The notes beneath the pieces were generated by a model. That model ran no database searches, was not told the DNA's origin, and worked only from the letters and a program-made list of their open reading frames with translations. A stretch of 64,000 nt of DNA from Microbacterium galbinum (GTDB lineage Bacteria; Actinomycetota; Actinomycetes; Actinomycetales; Microbacteriaceae), in the NCBI RefSeq assembly GCF_023091225.1, contig NZ_JAHWXM010000001.1, forward strand, positions 186,001 to 250,000, in the 5' to 3' direction. The position numbers and the translations under genes were made by a program. Below are positions 29,342-38,961 of this stretch, in pieces. Numbering within the stretch: position 1 is the first letter of the stretch; the number at the start of each line of letters is the position of its first letter.

Positions 29342-30455
29342 AAACCACGACCAGAGTCCTGAGATCCCGGAACGCCGCAGCGGAGCATCCGCTCCGGAGT
29401 CCGTCGAGAAGATCTACGCCGACGGCGTCGCGATGGTGCAGCTGCTCGGTCCGCAGGACCGGCTCCTGCGGATGCTCGAGAAGGAGCACCGCGATGTGCA
29501 GGTCCTCGTGCGCGGCAACGAGATCACGCTCAGCGGTTCGGCATCGGCGGTCGCCGCGGCGAAGACGCTCGTCGAGGAGCTGCTCCAGATGACCCGGGGC
29601 GGCGCCGATCTGGCTCCGAGCGACGTCACCAGCTCCGCCCGGATGCTCCGCGACGGGGGACCTCGTCCGAGCGAGGTGCTCGGCGAGGCGATCCTGTCGA
29701 CCCGTGGCAAGGTCATCCGCCCGAAGACTCTCGGGCAGAAGGAGTACGTCGACGCGATCGAGGAGAACACGATCGTCTTCGGCATCGGTCCCGCCGGAAC
29801 GGGCAAGACCTACCTGGCGATGGCCAAAGCGGTGCAGGCACTGCAGCGCAAGGAGGTCACGCGGATCATCCTCACCCGCCCCGCCGTCGAGGCGGGCGAG
29901 CGCCTGGGCTTCCTGCCCGGCACCCTGACCGACAAGATCGACCCCTACCTGCGACCGCTCTACGACGCGCTCAACGAGATGATGGACCCGGAGATCGTGC
30001 CGCGGCTCATGGCGACGGGAACGATCGAGGTCGCGCCTCTCGCCTACATGCGCGGTCGCACGCTCAACGACTCGTTCGTGGTGCTCGACGAGGCGCAGAA
30101 CACCACCCCCGAGCAGATGAAGATGTTCCTGACGCGTCTCGGCTTCGGCACGAAGATGGTCGTCACCGGCGACATCACCCAGGTCGACCTCCCGCAGGGC
30201 TCGTCCGGTCTGCGCATGGTGACCCGCGTGCTCGGCGACATCGACGACATCCATTTCTCCCGACTGACCAGCGACGACGTGGTGCGCCACTCGCTCGTCG
30301 GCCGCATCGTCGACGCCTACAGCGAGTACGACGAGAAACGCACGGCGCAGCGGTTCGAGCGCGAGCAGGCCGCCGAGTTCGCGAACCGCGCCGATCGACG
30401 TGGCGCGCAACGACCCGGTCCCCGTGACCGCATGCCGAAACGAGGACTCTCATGA
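29328..30455 (+). CDS. phoH: PhoH-like ATPase
   Basis: The 375-residue protein has a KH-like N-terminal region and a RecA-like ATPase domain with Walker A GPAGTGKT (about 154-161) and FVVLDEAQNTT as Walker B. PhoH proteins accompany YbeY and are linked to RNA processing. Two GTG starts (29328, 29334) are in frame within the HIT gene's 3' end; I list the first. It overlaps ybeY by 4 nt. Confidence 0.92.
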   Translation: MSVPENHDQSPEIPERRSGASAPESVEKIYADGVAMVQLLGPQDRLLRMLEKEHRDVQVLVRGNEITLSGSASAVAAAKTLVEELLQMTRGGADLAPSDVTSSARMLRDGGPRPSEVLGEAILSTRGKVIRPKTLGQKEYVDAIEENTIVFGIGPAGTGKTYLAMAKAVQALQRKEVTRIILTRPAVEAGERLGFLPGTLTDKIDPYLRPLYDALNEMMDPEIVPRLMATGTIEVAPLAYMRGRTLNDSFVVLDEAQNTTPEQMKMFLTRLGFGTKMVVTGDITQVDLPQGSSGLRMVTRVLGDIDDIHFSRLTSDDVVRHSLVGRIVDAYSEYDEKRTAQRFEREQAAEFANRADRRGAQRPGPRDRMPKRGLS

Positions 30456-30910
30456 TCGAGATCAACAACGAGTCGGCGATCGACGTCGACGAGACCGTGC
30501 TGCAGCGGTTGACCGACCACAACCTCGCTCAACTGCACGTGAGTGCGGATGCCGAGGTCGCGATCGTTCTCGTCGACGAGGGCGCCATGGAAGCGCTGCA
30601 CGTGCAGTGGATGGACGAGCCCGGTCCCACCGACGTGCTCAGCTTCCCGATGGACGAACTGCGCCCCGGCACCGAGGATCGTCCGACCGCTCCCGGTCTG
30701 CTCGGAGACATCGTTCTCTGCCCGCAGGTCGCCGAGACTCAGGCCCAGGCCGCCGGGCACACCCTGATGGACGAGCTCATCCTGCTCACCACGCACGGCT
30801 TGCTCCACCTGCTCGGCTACGACCACGCCGAGCCCGATGAGGAGCGTGAGATGTTCGGCCTGCAGAAGGAGCTCATCCAGAGCTTCGCCGCGGCCGAGCG
30901 TCGGCGATGA
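30452..30910 (+). CDS. ybeY: Endoribonuclease YbeY (rRNA maturation factor)
   Basis: The 152-residue metalloprotein has the H3xH5xH zinc motif HGLLHLLGYDH (His115, 119, 125) and the upstream GPTDVLSFPMDE. YbeY helps process the 16S rRNA 3' end and works near Era and PhoH. ATGA overlaps link it to phoH and to the CorC gene on either side. Confidence 0.95.
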   Translation: MIEINNESAIDVDETVLQRLTDHNLAQLHVSADAEVAIVLVDEGAMEALHVQWMDEPGPTDVLSFPMDELRPGTEDRPTAPGLLGDIVLCPQVAETQAQAAGHTLMDELILLTTHGLLHLLGYDHAEPDEEREMFGLQKELIQSFAAAERRR

Positions 30911-32208
30911 CTCTCGTCGCCGTCTCCCTCCTCGCCGCCGCCGTCCTCCTCGTCGCCTTCGGCGGCTTGATGTCGGCGATCGACGCCGCGTTCAGCGTGC
31001 GGTCGCGCGCCGACCTCGAGGAGATGGGCACCGAGGGGCGCAACGCCGCTCAGCTCGCGCGCATCGCCGCCGATCCCGACGCCCACGTCAACTCCGTCGC
31101 CTTCATCCGCGTGCTCGCCGAGGTGACGGCGGCCGTGCTCGTCACGGTCGCGTTCACCTCGCTGTTCGACAACATCTGGTGGGCGATGCTCGCCGCCGCC
31201 GTGCTCATGACCGGCATCACGTTCGTGCTGGTCGGTGCGAGCCCGCGCACGGTCGGACGTCACCGCGCCGACGGTCTGCTGCGTGCGAACGCCCCGATCG
31301 TGCGCGGCCTGCGCATCATCCTGGGCCCGATCGCGCAGGGGCTCGTCCTCCTCGGCAACCGCGTGACGCCGGGCGCCGGACGCAGCTCCTTCTCGTCCGA
31401 GGAGCAACTGCTCAGCATGGTCGACGAGGCGGCGTCGAACGACCTCATCGAGGCCGACGACCGCGACCTCATCCACTCCGTGTTCGACTTCACCGACCAG
31501 TTCGTGCGCGCCGTCATGGTGCCGCGCACCGAGATGGTCACCGTCGATGCCACGGCGTCGACCAGCGAGGCGATGGAACTCTTCCTCAACCGAGGGGTGT
31601 CGCGCATGCCCGTGGTCGACGACGAGGCGGACGACGTCGTGGGTGTGCTCTATCTCAAGGACCTCGTGCAGTTCGCCTACCGTGACGAGGGTGCCTGGCG
31701 CGGAGCGTCCATCCGCCCCATCTCGCGGCCTGCGACCTTCGTTCCCGAGTCCATGCGCGCCGAGACGCTCCTGCAGCAGATGAAGCGCGATGCGGTTCAC
31801 GTCTGCCTGGTGATCGACGAGCACGGCGGGATCTCGGGACTCGTGACGCTCGAGGACCTCATCGAGGAACTCGTCGGCGAGATATCGGACGAGTACGATC
31901 GGGTATCCGCCGAATTCTTCGACCTGGGCGACGGGCGCTACCGCGTGAGCTCCCGCCTCTCGCTCGAGGACGTGGGCGATCTGTTCGGGCTCGAACTGGA
32001 GGACGAGGACGTCGACTCGATCGGCGGCCTCCTCGGCAAGGCGCTCGGGCAGGTTCCGCAGCCCGGTGCGACGGCCGTCGTCGACGGGCTCGTCCTGACG
32101 GGCGGCGCGTCCCGAGGACGCGGCAGAGGGATCGCCACGGTGTTCGTGGAGAGAGCAGCGCGTGGCGAGGATGCTGCGGACGACGAAGGAGAACGACACG
32201 ATGACTGA
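30907..32208 (+). CDS. CNNM/HlyC-CorC family membrane protein with CBS domains
   Basis: The 433-residue protein has an N-terminal DUF21/CNNM membrane domain (about 1-150). Two CBS repeats follow (about 190-315, with MVPRTEMVTVD, RMPVVDDEADDVVGVLYLKDL and HVCLVIDEHGGISGLVTLEDLIEELVGEI), then a CorC_HlyC C-terminal domain. Family members act in magnesium or cobalt efflux. It sits between ybeY and era as in most Actinobacteria. Confidence 0.92.
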   Translation: MTLVAVSLLAAAVLLVAFGGLMSAIDAAFSVRSRADLEEMGTEGRNAAQLARIAADPDAHVNSVAFIRVLAEVTAAVLVTVAFTSLFDNIWWAMLAAAVLMTGITFVLVGASPRTVGRHRADGLLRANAPIVRGLRIILGPIAQGLVLLGNRVTPGAGRSSFSSEEQLLSMVDEAASNDLIEADDRDLIHSVFDFTDQFVRAVMVPRTEMVTVDATASTSEAMELFLNRGVSRMPVVDDEADDVVGVLYLKDLVQFAYRDEGAWRGASIRPISRPATFVPESMRAETLLQQMKRDAVHVCLVIDEHGGISGLVTLEDLIEELVGEISDEYDRVSAEFFDLGDGRYRVSSRLSLEDVGDLFGLELEDEDVDSIGGLLGKALGQVPQPGATAVVDGLVLTGGASRGRGRGIATVFVERAARGEDAADDEGERHDD

Positions 32209-33097
32209 GCAGAACCGAAGCGGGTTCGTGACCTTCGTCGGCCGACCGAACGTCGGGAAGTCGACTCTCACGAACGCCCTGGTCGGCGAGAAGATCGCGA
32301 TCACCAGCGAGAAGCCGCAGACGACCCGGCGCGCGATCCGCGGCATCCTCAACCGCCCCGACGGCCAGCTCGTGATCGTCGACACCCCCGGCATCCACAA
32401 GCCGCGGACGCTCCTCGGCGAGCGTCTGAACGATCTCGTCGAGCAGGTGCTCGGCGACGTCGACGTGATCGGCTTCTGCGTCCCGGCCACCGAGAAGATC
32501 GGCCCGGGCGATCGGCGGATCGCCGCCTCGCTCGACGGATACCCGCGCGCGAAGAAGGTCGCGATCGTCACGAAGACGGATGCCGCGGGACGCGACGAGA
32601 TCACCGAGCGCCTTCTCGAGGTCGATGCGCTGCGCGAGGACTGGGCGGCTGTGGTCCCGCTCTCGGCGCTCACGCGCGATCAGCTCGACGTGCTCTCGGA
32701 TCAGATCCTGGCCCTCATGCCCACGGGGCCGGCACTGTACCCCGAGGGCATCACGACCGACGAGTCGCAGGACGACCGGATCGCGGAGTACATCCGCGAG
32801 GCCGCGCTCGAGGGCGTGCGCGACGAACTGCCGCACTCGATCGCGGTGGTCGTCGACGAGGTGGCCCCGCGTGAGGGCAGCGACCTCACCGATGTGCACG
32901 CATCGATCATCGTCGAGCGAGACAGTCAGAAGGCGATCATCATCGGGCACAAGGGCAAGCGCCTGCGTGACGTGGGTGCGCGCGCCCGCGCGCAGGTCGA
33001 GGAGCTCCTCGGCACCCGCGTGTTCCTCGCCCTCCACGTGAAGGTCGCGAAGGAGTGGCAGCGCGACCCGAAGCAGCTGGGCCGGCTCGGGTTCTGA
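32201..33097 (+). CDS. era: GTPase Era
   Basis: The 298-residue GTPase has G1 GRPNVGKST (14-22), G3 DTPG, G4 TKTD and a C-terminal KH domain (AIIIGHKGKRLRDVG). Era binds 16S rRNA during 30S assembly. ATG 32201 has AAGGAG 9-14 nt upstream and overlaps the preceding stop by 8 nt; the alternative in-frame start at 32162 lies inside the CorC gene. Confidence 0.95.
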   Translation: MTEQNRSGFVTFVGRPNVGKSTLTNALVGEKIAITSEKPQTTRRAIRGILNRPDGQLVIVDTPGIHKPRTLLGERLNDLVEQVLGDVDVIGFCVPATEKIGPGDRRIAASLDGYPRAKKVAIVTKTDAAGRDEITERLLEVDALREDWAAVVPLSALTRDQLDVLSDQILALMPTGPALYPEGITTDESQDDRIAEYIREAALEGVRDELPHSIAVVVDEVAPREGSDLTDVHASIIVERDSQKAIIIGHKGKRLRDVGARARAQVEELLGTRVFLALHVKVAKEWQRDPKQLGRLGF

Positions 33098-33098
33098 T

Positions 33099-33155
33099 AT
33101 GACTTCCCGAGGGACTCAGGCGGCGTACGCGGGACCGCCACCCCCGAGCGCATGA
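33099..33155 (+). CDS. 18-codon upstream ORF coupled to the sigma factor gene
   Basis: ATG at 33099, one nt after the era stop, opens a frame reading MTSRGTQAAYAGPPPPSA whose TGA overlaps the sigma factor ATG as ATGA. The sigma gene has no Shine-Dalgarno of its own, so ribosomes finishing this mini-ORF (or arriving from era) would start it. It could be only a coupling device, or have no translated product. Confidence 0.35.
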   Translation: MTSRGTQAAYAGPPPPSA

Positions 33156-33676
33156 TCACCGGCAGCGACGACCCGAAATCGCTGCGGGACGAGGTCTTCT
33201 CCACGGTCTTCGACGCTCATTGGGCGGCGATCCGTCACCACATCGAAGGCGTCGTCGTCGATGACGGCGAGGTGACCCAGATCGTCTCGGAGGTCTTCGT
33301 GACGGCCTGGGCGCGACTGAATCCGCGCAAGCCGATGGGGCGCGTGTGGCTCCTGCGCGCCGCCGATCGTGCGCTGCGCGCGCGCTCGCACGGCGTGAGC
33401 ACCCGGTCGAGCACGGCGGCGGCGGTGCACGAGGGGATCCGCGGTCCACGCGACGAGGCGGATGCGACCGAGCAGGCGGCCGTTCTGCGTGCTCTCTCTG
33501 TACTCCCGGTCCGCGAGAGGCGTATCATCGTGCTCACGTACTGGGATGGGTTGTCGGTGGGGGAGATCGCCGAACTCGCGCGGATCTCCGTGGCCCGTGT
33601 GCGCAAGACGTTGCTTCGCGCACAGGAACACGTGCGCGAAGCGCTGAGATCGGAGGGGGTGATCGTCGATGACTGA
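33152..33676 (+). CDS. ECF-type RNA polymerase sigma factor
   Basis: The 174-residue protein has a degenerate sigma-2 region (about 12-75: FSTVFDAHWAAIRHHIEGVVVDDGEVTQIVSEVFVTAW). The sigma-4 helix-turn-helix is clear (about 115-165: LPVRERRIIVLTYWDGLSVGEIAELARISVARVRKTLLRAQEHV). It should direct RNA polymerase to a small regulon. Its start overlaps an 18-codon ORF and its end overlaps the next gene by 8 nt, so it is translated with that membrane protein, a likely partner. Confidence 0.88.
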   Translation: MITGSDDPKSLRDEVFSTVFDAHWAAIRHHIEGVVVDDGEVTQIVSEVFVTAWARLNPRKPMGRVWLLRAADRALRARSHGVSTRSSTAAAVHEGIRGPRDEADATEQAAVLRALSVLPVRERRIIVLTYWDGLSVGEIAELARISVARVRKTLLRAQEHVREALRSEGVIVDD

Positions 33677-34643
33677 CAGTGCTCTGCTCGAGCGCGTGCT
33701 CACCGACGCCGACCCGGCGCGCACACCGCGGGAATCCGCACCCGACCTGCGAGCCATCGCGTTGCGGGATCGGATCCTGCGCGATACGCGCGCCCCGCGC
33801 CAGCGCCGCGCGGTCGTCGCCGGATGGGCGTCGGGGCTCACCGTCGCTGCGGCATCCGCCGTCGTCGCGGTCGCCGTCATGGTTCCGCAGAACGCGGCCG
33901 TGGCCGGCACACCCCTCCCGCTCGAGTTCGATGCCGGCGGAACGGCCGCTCAGATCCTCGACGACGCGCAGGCCGCGCTCGCGACGAGCGACGGACCCAC
34001 CGGAGCCGAACGCGCCGTCCAGTCCGCATCGTGGTCGTTCGCGGTGGACATGGGCACCCGCGAGACCGAGGTCGTGCCGCAGCTCGTGACGACGACCTGG
34101 AATCCGGATCTGTCCGGGCGAACGGTCGCGATCGAGGGCGTGCCTTACGATCCCGCGGATGCCGCCGCGAACGTCGGCTCCGAGATCTCGAGCAGCGGCG
34201 AGGTCGCGTGGGAGCTCGACATGGCGCCGGGCGAGTTCGCCGCCCCCGTCGTCGACATGCCCGCTGCCACGCCGGAGAACATGCGCGCGGTGCTCGAGGC
34301 CTACTGGCTGCCGAGCGATCCGACCGGCTTCGACGTCGTCGCCGCGATCAGCTCGGCCAAGGGGCAGTGGACGCTCACGAACGCCCAGGAGTCCGAGATG
34401 CTCGGCATCCTGGAGCAGGTGCCGGGGGTCGAGGCGCTGGGCACCTCGACCGATCGACTGGAGCGACCCGTGACCGCGCTGCGCGTCCCGTCACCGGACG
34501 GCACCTCGAGCGATGTCGTCCTGCTCTCCGCCGATACCGGGCGCATCGTCGGTGTCGAGCGCACCAACCTCCTCGACAACGAGGCGTTCGCCGCGGGCGC
34601 CATCATCTCGTACCAGCTCTGGGACATCGAAGGGATTCTGTGA
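33669..34643 (+). CDS. Single-pass membrane protein of CU044_5270-like type, partner of the sigma factor
   Basis: The 324-residue protein has a cytoplasmic N-terminus (about 45 residues), one membrane span (AVVAGWASGLTVAAASAVVAVAVMV) and a ~250-residue external domain. The segment after the span (TPLPLEFDAGGTAAQILDDAQAAL) resembles CU044_5270 family proteins, which are often encoded next to ECF sigma factors. The N-terminus lacks the HxxxCxxC zinc motif of classic anti-sigma factors, so anti-sigma activity is only inferred from position. Confidence 0.65.
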   Translation: MTDSALLERVLTDADPARTPRESAPDLRAIALRDRILRDTRAPRQRRAVVAGWASGLTVAAASAVVAVAVMVPQNAAVAGTPLPLEFDAGGTAAQILDDAQAALATSDGPTGAERAVQSASWSFAVDMGTRETEVVPQLVTTTWNPDLSGRTVAIEGVPYDPADAAANVGSEISSSGEVAWELDMAPGEFAAPVVDMPAATPENMRAVLEAYWLPSDPTGFDVVAAISSAKGQWTLTNAQESEMLGILEQVPGVEALGTSTDRLERPVTALRVPSPDGTSSDVVLLSADTGRIVGVERTNLLDNEAFAAGAIISYQLWDIEGIL

Positions 34644-35128
34644 TGAGGTCTCCCCGTGCCGTGCTCTCGGCCCTGATCGTCGCCGGCCTGCTCGTGGTAG
34701 CCACTCCCGCTGCGGCTTCCGCCGCGACCGGGGGAGACGAGGTCGATCCGCAGATCGCGCAGATGCTCGACGAGATCCCCGGGGGCGTGCTGATCGACGC
34801 GCATCGCGCGGTCTGGCCGGCGCTCGACATGGAGGTCACGGTTCCGTCGGGCCCGGGTGGGCTCTTCGCCCGCGCCGCCGTGGGAAACTGCGCGTCCGGA
34901 CGGATCTGCGCCTTCAGCGCCGGCTCGCTGTCGGGCACGAGCGTGTCCTGGGGCACGTGCGGAACGCTCACGGTGCCGAGCGGTTTCGTGCCCCGATCCC
35001 TCGCCAATGCCCGGAGCTCCGGCTACGCCCAGGCGCGCAACAGCGCGGGCGGCGTGCTCGCGACGGCGAACGCCGGTGGATGGGCGAACGTCGGCGGGAC
35101 GGCGAAGACGGTCCGCTGCGTCCTCTGA
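34643..35128 (+). CDS. Secreted cysteine protein, weakly like peptidase inhibitor family I36
   Basis: The 161-residue product has a signal peptide (MRSPRAVLSALIVAGLLVVATPAAASA). The mature part contains NCASGRICAFSAGSLSGTSVSWGTCG, then a repeat-like ANARSSGYAQARNSAGG stretch, and ends TVRCVL. Four cysteines could form two disulfides. The CxxGxxC pattern resembles inhibitor family I36, but the match is weak. It overlaps the membrane protein stop as TGATG, so sigma factor, sensor and secreted protein form one coupled operon. Confidence 0.6.
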   Translation: MRSPRAVLSALIVAGLLVVATPAAASAATGGDEVDPQIAQMLDEIPGGVLIDAHRAVWPALDMEVTVPSGPGGLFARAAVGNCASGRICAFSAGSLSGTSVSWGTCGTLTVPSGFVPRSLANARSSGYAQARNSAGGVLATANAGGWANVGGTAKTVRCVL

Positions 35129-35141
35129 GTCCATCGTCCTG

Positions 35142-35801
35142 CTAGGACGCGTCGAACTCGTTCAGAGCGGGGAGGACGATGACCGTGCCGTCACCGTACT
35201 CCGCGTCGACCGCCCGCTGGAGCTGTCCGTCGTCCCAGACGACCTGCACCCAGACGTAGCCGCGCTCGGTCCAGAGGGTCAGCGCGTCGCTGCCGAGGCG
35301 TGAGCTCAGATCGTCCTGGATCTCCGTCAGCTCGGCGGCGGTCGCATCTCCCTCGATGCCTCCGGTCGGATCGTCGGGTCGCACCGGGTCGTACAGGGCC
35401 AGCAGCACGGGCGGGTCGGTGACGGTGATGCTCTCCCCGTCGTACCGTCCGGTCACCGCGTAGGCGCCCCAGGTCGTGTTACCGCTGGTCTCGCTCCCGT
35501 CGACGCCGTCCCAGCTCCATCCGATGAGCGGAACACCCGTGCACTGCGGCGGGTACGACTCGGCGACGCCGCCGAGGCACAGTTGCACCTCTCCGTCGAC
35601 GTCGAGCACCGTGCCGGTGCCGCGCACGCGTCCCGTCGGCGGCTCGGTGACGATGCCTGAGAAGTCCTGCACCTGAGGGTCGGCGCTGCTCGTCGGTGAC
35701 CCACCCGCGCCGGGACCCGTCGCGCAGGCGGCCAGGGTCGACGCGAGCGCCGTCGCGAGGGCAGCGGGCCAGAGGAGAAGGCGACGCAGTGGTGTGCTCA
35801 T
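35142..35801 (-). CDS. Putative lipoprotein, unrecognised
   Basis: The 219-residue protein has a lipoprotein signal (MSTPLRRLLLWPAALATALAST) with lipobox LAAC, a Gly/Ser linker, and an extracellular domain with two cysteines (QLCLGG, PPQCTG). I do not recognise the family. ATG 35801 follows GGTGGG; the frame is open upstream to 35873 but that would bury the signal peptide. Monocistronic, convergent with the sigma cassette and divergent from leuA. Confidence 0.7.
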   Translation of the reverse strand: MSTPLRRLLLWPAALATALASTLAACATGPGAGGSPTSSADPQVQDFSGIVTEPPTGRVRGTGTVLDVDGEVQLCLGGVAESYPPQCTGVPLIGWSWDGVDGSETSGNTTWGAYAVTGRYDGESITVTDPPVLLALYDPVRPDDPTGGIEGDATAAELTEIQDDLSSRLGSDALTLWTERGYVWVQVVWDDGQLQRAVDAEYGDGTVIVLPALNEFDAS

Positions 35802-35861
35802 ACCCACCAGTGTCGTCGAGACGGCGTTCGTCTCACGTGCACGGCGGACGGGGCATCCTGC

Positions 35862-35867
35862 TAGCAT
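35862..35867 (+). promoter_or_regulatory. -10 box TAGCAT of the leuA leader transcript
   Basis: TAGCAT ends 6 nt before the leader-peptide ATG at 35874, so the leader peptide is probably leaderless. Confidence 0.6.
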
Positions 35868-35873
35868 GACCAC

Positions 35874-35904
35874 ATGCCTTTCGGCGGTCTGCTTCTTCTT
35901 AGCT

Positions 35905-35921
<17 letters not shown>
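35874..35921 (+). CDS. leuL: leuA leader peptide
   Basis: The 15-residue ORF reads MPFGGLLLLSCRDES, with four consecutive leucine codons (CTG CTT CTT CTT, 35889-35900) just before the 5' arm of a strong hairpin. Three are CTT, rare in this genome, so translation would be sensitive to leucyl-tRNA supply. The stop codon falls inside the hairpin loop. This is the expected layout of leucine-responsive attenuation before leuA in Actinobacteria. Confidence 0.85.
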
Positions 35922-37745
<1,824 letters not shown>

Positions 37746-37762
37746 GCGGCTTCGTGACGCGA

Positions 37763-37909
37763 CCCTTCGTCTCGTCGCTCCGCTCCTCGCTCAGGGACCG
37801 GTTTCAGGCCGGTTCCTGAGCGAGCGGAGTTCGCGGTCGGGGCCGGTTCCTGGGCGAGCGGAGTTCGCAGTCGGGCCCGGTTCCTGAGCGAGCGGAGCGA
37901 GACGAAGGG
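37763..37909. repeat. Three 34-bp tandem repeats with an inverted flanking copy
   Basis: Units begin at 37809, 37843 and 37877 (exact 34-bp spacing), each starting CCGGTTCCTG and containing GCGAGCGGAG. The third unit ends in GAGCGAGACGAAGG. The left flank (37763-37801) is an imperfect inverted copy of unit 3, so a long hairpin can form. Units are contiguous, so this is not a CRISPR array. It resembles a dispersed intergenic repeat. Confidence 0.8.
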
Positions 37910-38240
37910 CGCTTCCCGGCCCCCTTCCGCGCATGGGGGTCACTGCGCTGCCCGCAGGACTTCGCGCCTCGACGAGGTCCGCCGTCTCCATCACGAGGCG
38001 TGGCTGGGCGGCATGAGTCTCGGAGGAGGACTCGCACTGCGTGACACGCAACTTCGCCTGGAAGAGGAGGGGCGGGACCTCGAGGCTCGTCTGATCGAGC
38101 TCGGCGAGGACCCGTCGGACGGGAAGCGGAGACTGCTCTGGAGGATGTCCGGCGCGCCACCCGAAGATCCGAGATGGCGTATGGCCGTGATGCCGGTGGG
38201 CGTTGACGGACCACGAGCGCGCGAATGCGTCAGCGAGGCC
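37910..38240. other. Gene-poor gap after the repeats
   Basis: No confident gene. A plus-strand frame opens at ATG 38013 (MSLGGGLALRDTQLRLEEEG..., Glu/Arg-rich and helix-like for about 70 codons). It then runs without a stop antisense through the TRIC gene and has no Shine-Dalgarno. Its third-codon G+C is lower than in neighbouring genes. It may be a decayed gene fragment or chance. Confidence 0.3.
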
Positions 38241-38927
38241 TCAGGGCTTGACGATCGGGATCGCCCCGGTCTCGGCGGCGACCTTGCGGCGGTAGAGGCG
38301 CCGTTGCTCGGGCAACGAGACGTCGAAGCTGACCGCGAGCACGCGGATCACCGCGGTGACGGCGATGCCGATGACCGCCGCGAGGGGGATCGACATGCCC
38401 AGGGCGTGCGCGATGACGATGAATGCGCATCCGCCACCGGCGGCCACGGCGTACAGCGAGCCGACGTGCATGATCGCGGTCGGCAGGCCCATGAGCATGT
38501 CGCGCAGCACGCTGCCGCCGACCGCTGCGCAGACGCCGATGAAGACGGCGGGAACCTCGGGGATGCCGAGGGCGAGGGCTTTGCTCGTGCCGAAAGCGCC
38601 GAACATGCCGATGACGATCGCGTCGAGCCCGACGATCACCTTGTTCAGACGTGTGAAGAGCCCGGCGAGCAGCATTCCGAAGAGCGCGGCCCCGGTCGCC
38701 GTCACGAGATACCACTGGTTCTGCAGTGTCGCCGGGGTCTGCCCGAGCAGGATGTCGCGGATGAGACCGCCACCCATCCCGATCATGATCCCGATGATCG
38801 CGACGCCGAGCCAGTCGAGGCGTCGCTGACCCTGGAAACCGGAGGCGAACAGGGCTCCCTGGACGCCGCCGAGCCCCACGCCCAGCAGATCCGCCCAGAA
38901 CGGGATGATGAAGAGCGGTTCCGTCAC
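38241..38927 (-). CDS. TRIC-type cation channel (UPF0126) family membrane protein
   Basis: The 228-residue protein has seven predicted spans in two homologous halves, each with the TRIC glycine motif: [16 protein letters not shown] and [13 protein letters not shown]. Prokaryotic TRIC proteins are trimeric potassium/cation channels. GTG 38927 lies 6 nt after a GACAAT box; the frame upstream to 38969 would overlap the recO start. It is divergent from recO with only 34 bp between start codons. Confidence 0.88.
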   Translation of the reverse strand: MTEPLFIIPFWADLLGVGLGGVQGALFASGFQGQRRLDWLGVAIIGIMIGMGGGLIRDILLGQTPATLQNQWYLVTATGAALFGMLLAGLFTRLNKVIVGLDAIVIGMFGAFGTSKALALGIPEVPAVFIGVCAAVGGSVLRDMLMGLPTAIMHVGSLYAVAAGGGCAFIVIAHALGMSIPLAAVIGIAVTAVIRVLAVSFDVSLPEQRRLYRRKVAAETGAIPIVKP

Positions 38928-38933
38928 CCGTCC

Positions 38934-38939
38934 ATTGTC
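38934..38939 (-). promoter_or_regulatory. -10 box GACAAT of the TRIC gene, leaderless type
   Basis: GACAAT-GGACGG-GTG on the minus strand. It faces the recO -10 box across 10 bp. Confidence 0.4.
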
Positions 38940-38949
38940 TCGCACGGAG

Positions 38950-38955
38950 GATAAT
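38950..38955 (+). promoter_or_regulatory. -10 box GATAAT of recO, leaderless type
   Basis: GATAAT-CGAGGG-ATG: the box ends 6 nt before the recO start. Confidence 0.5.
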
Positions 38956-38961
38956 CGAGGG

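Noticed and set aside
37809..37909. CRISPR array
   Set aside because: The repeat units are directly abutting with no unique spacers, only three copies exist, and no cas genes are present.
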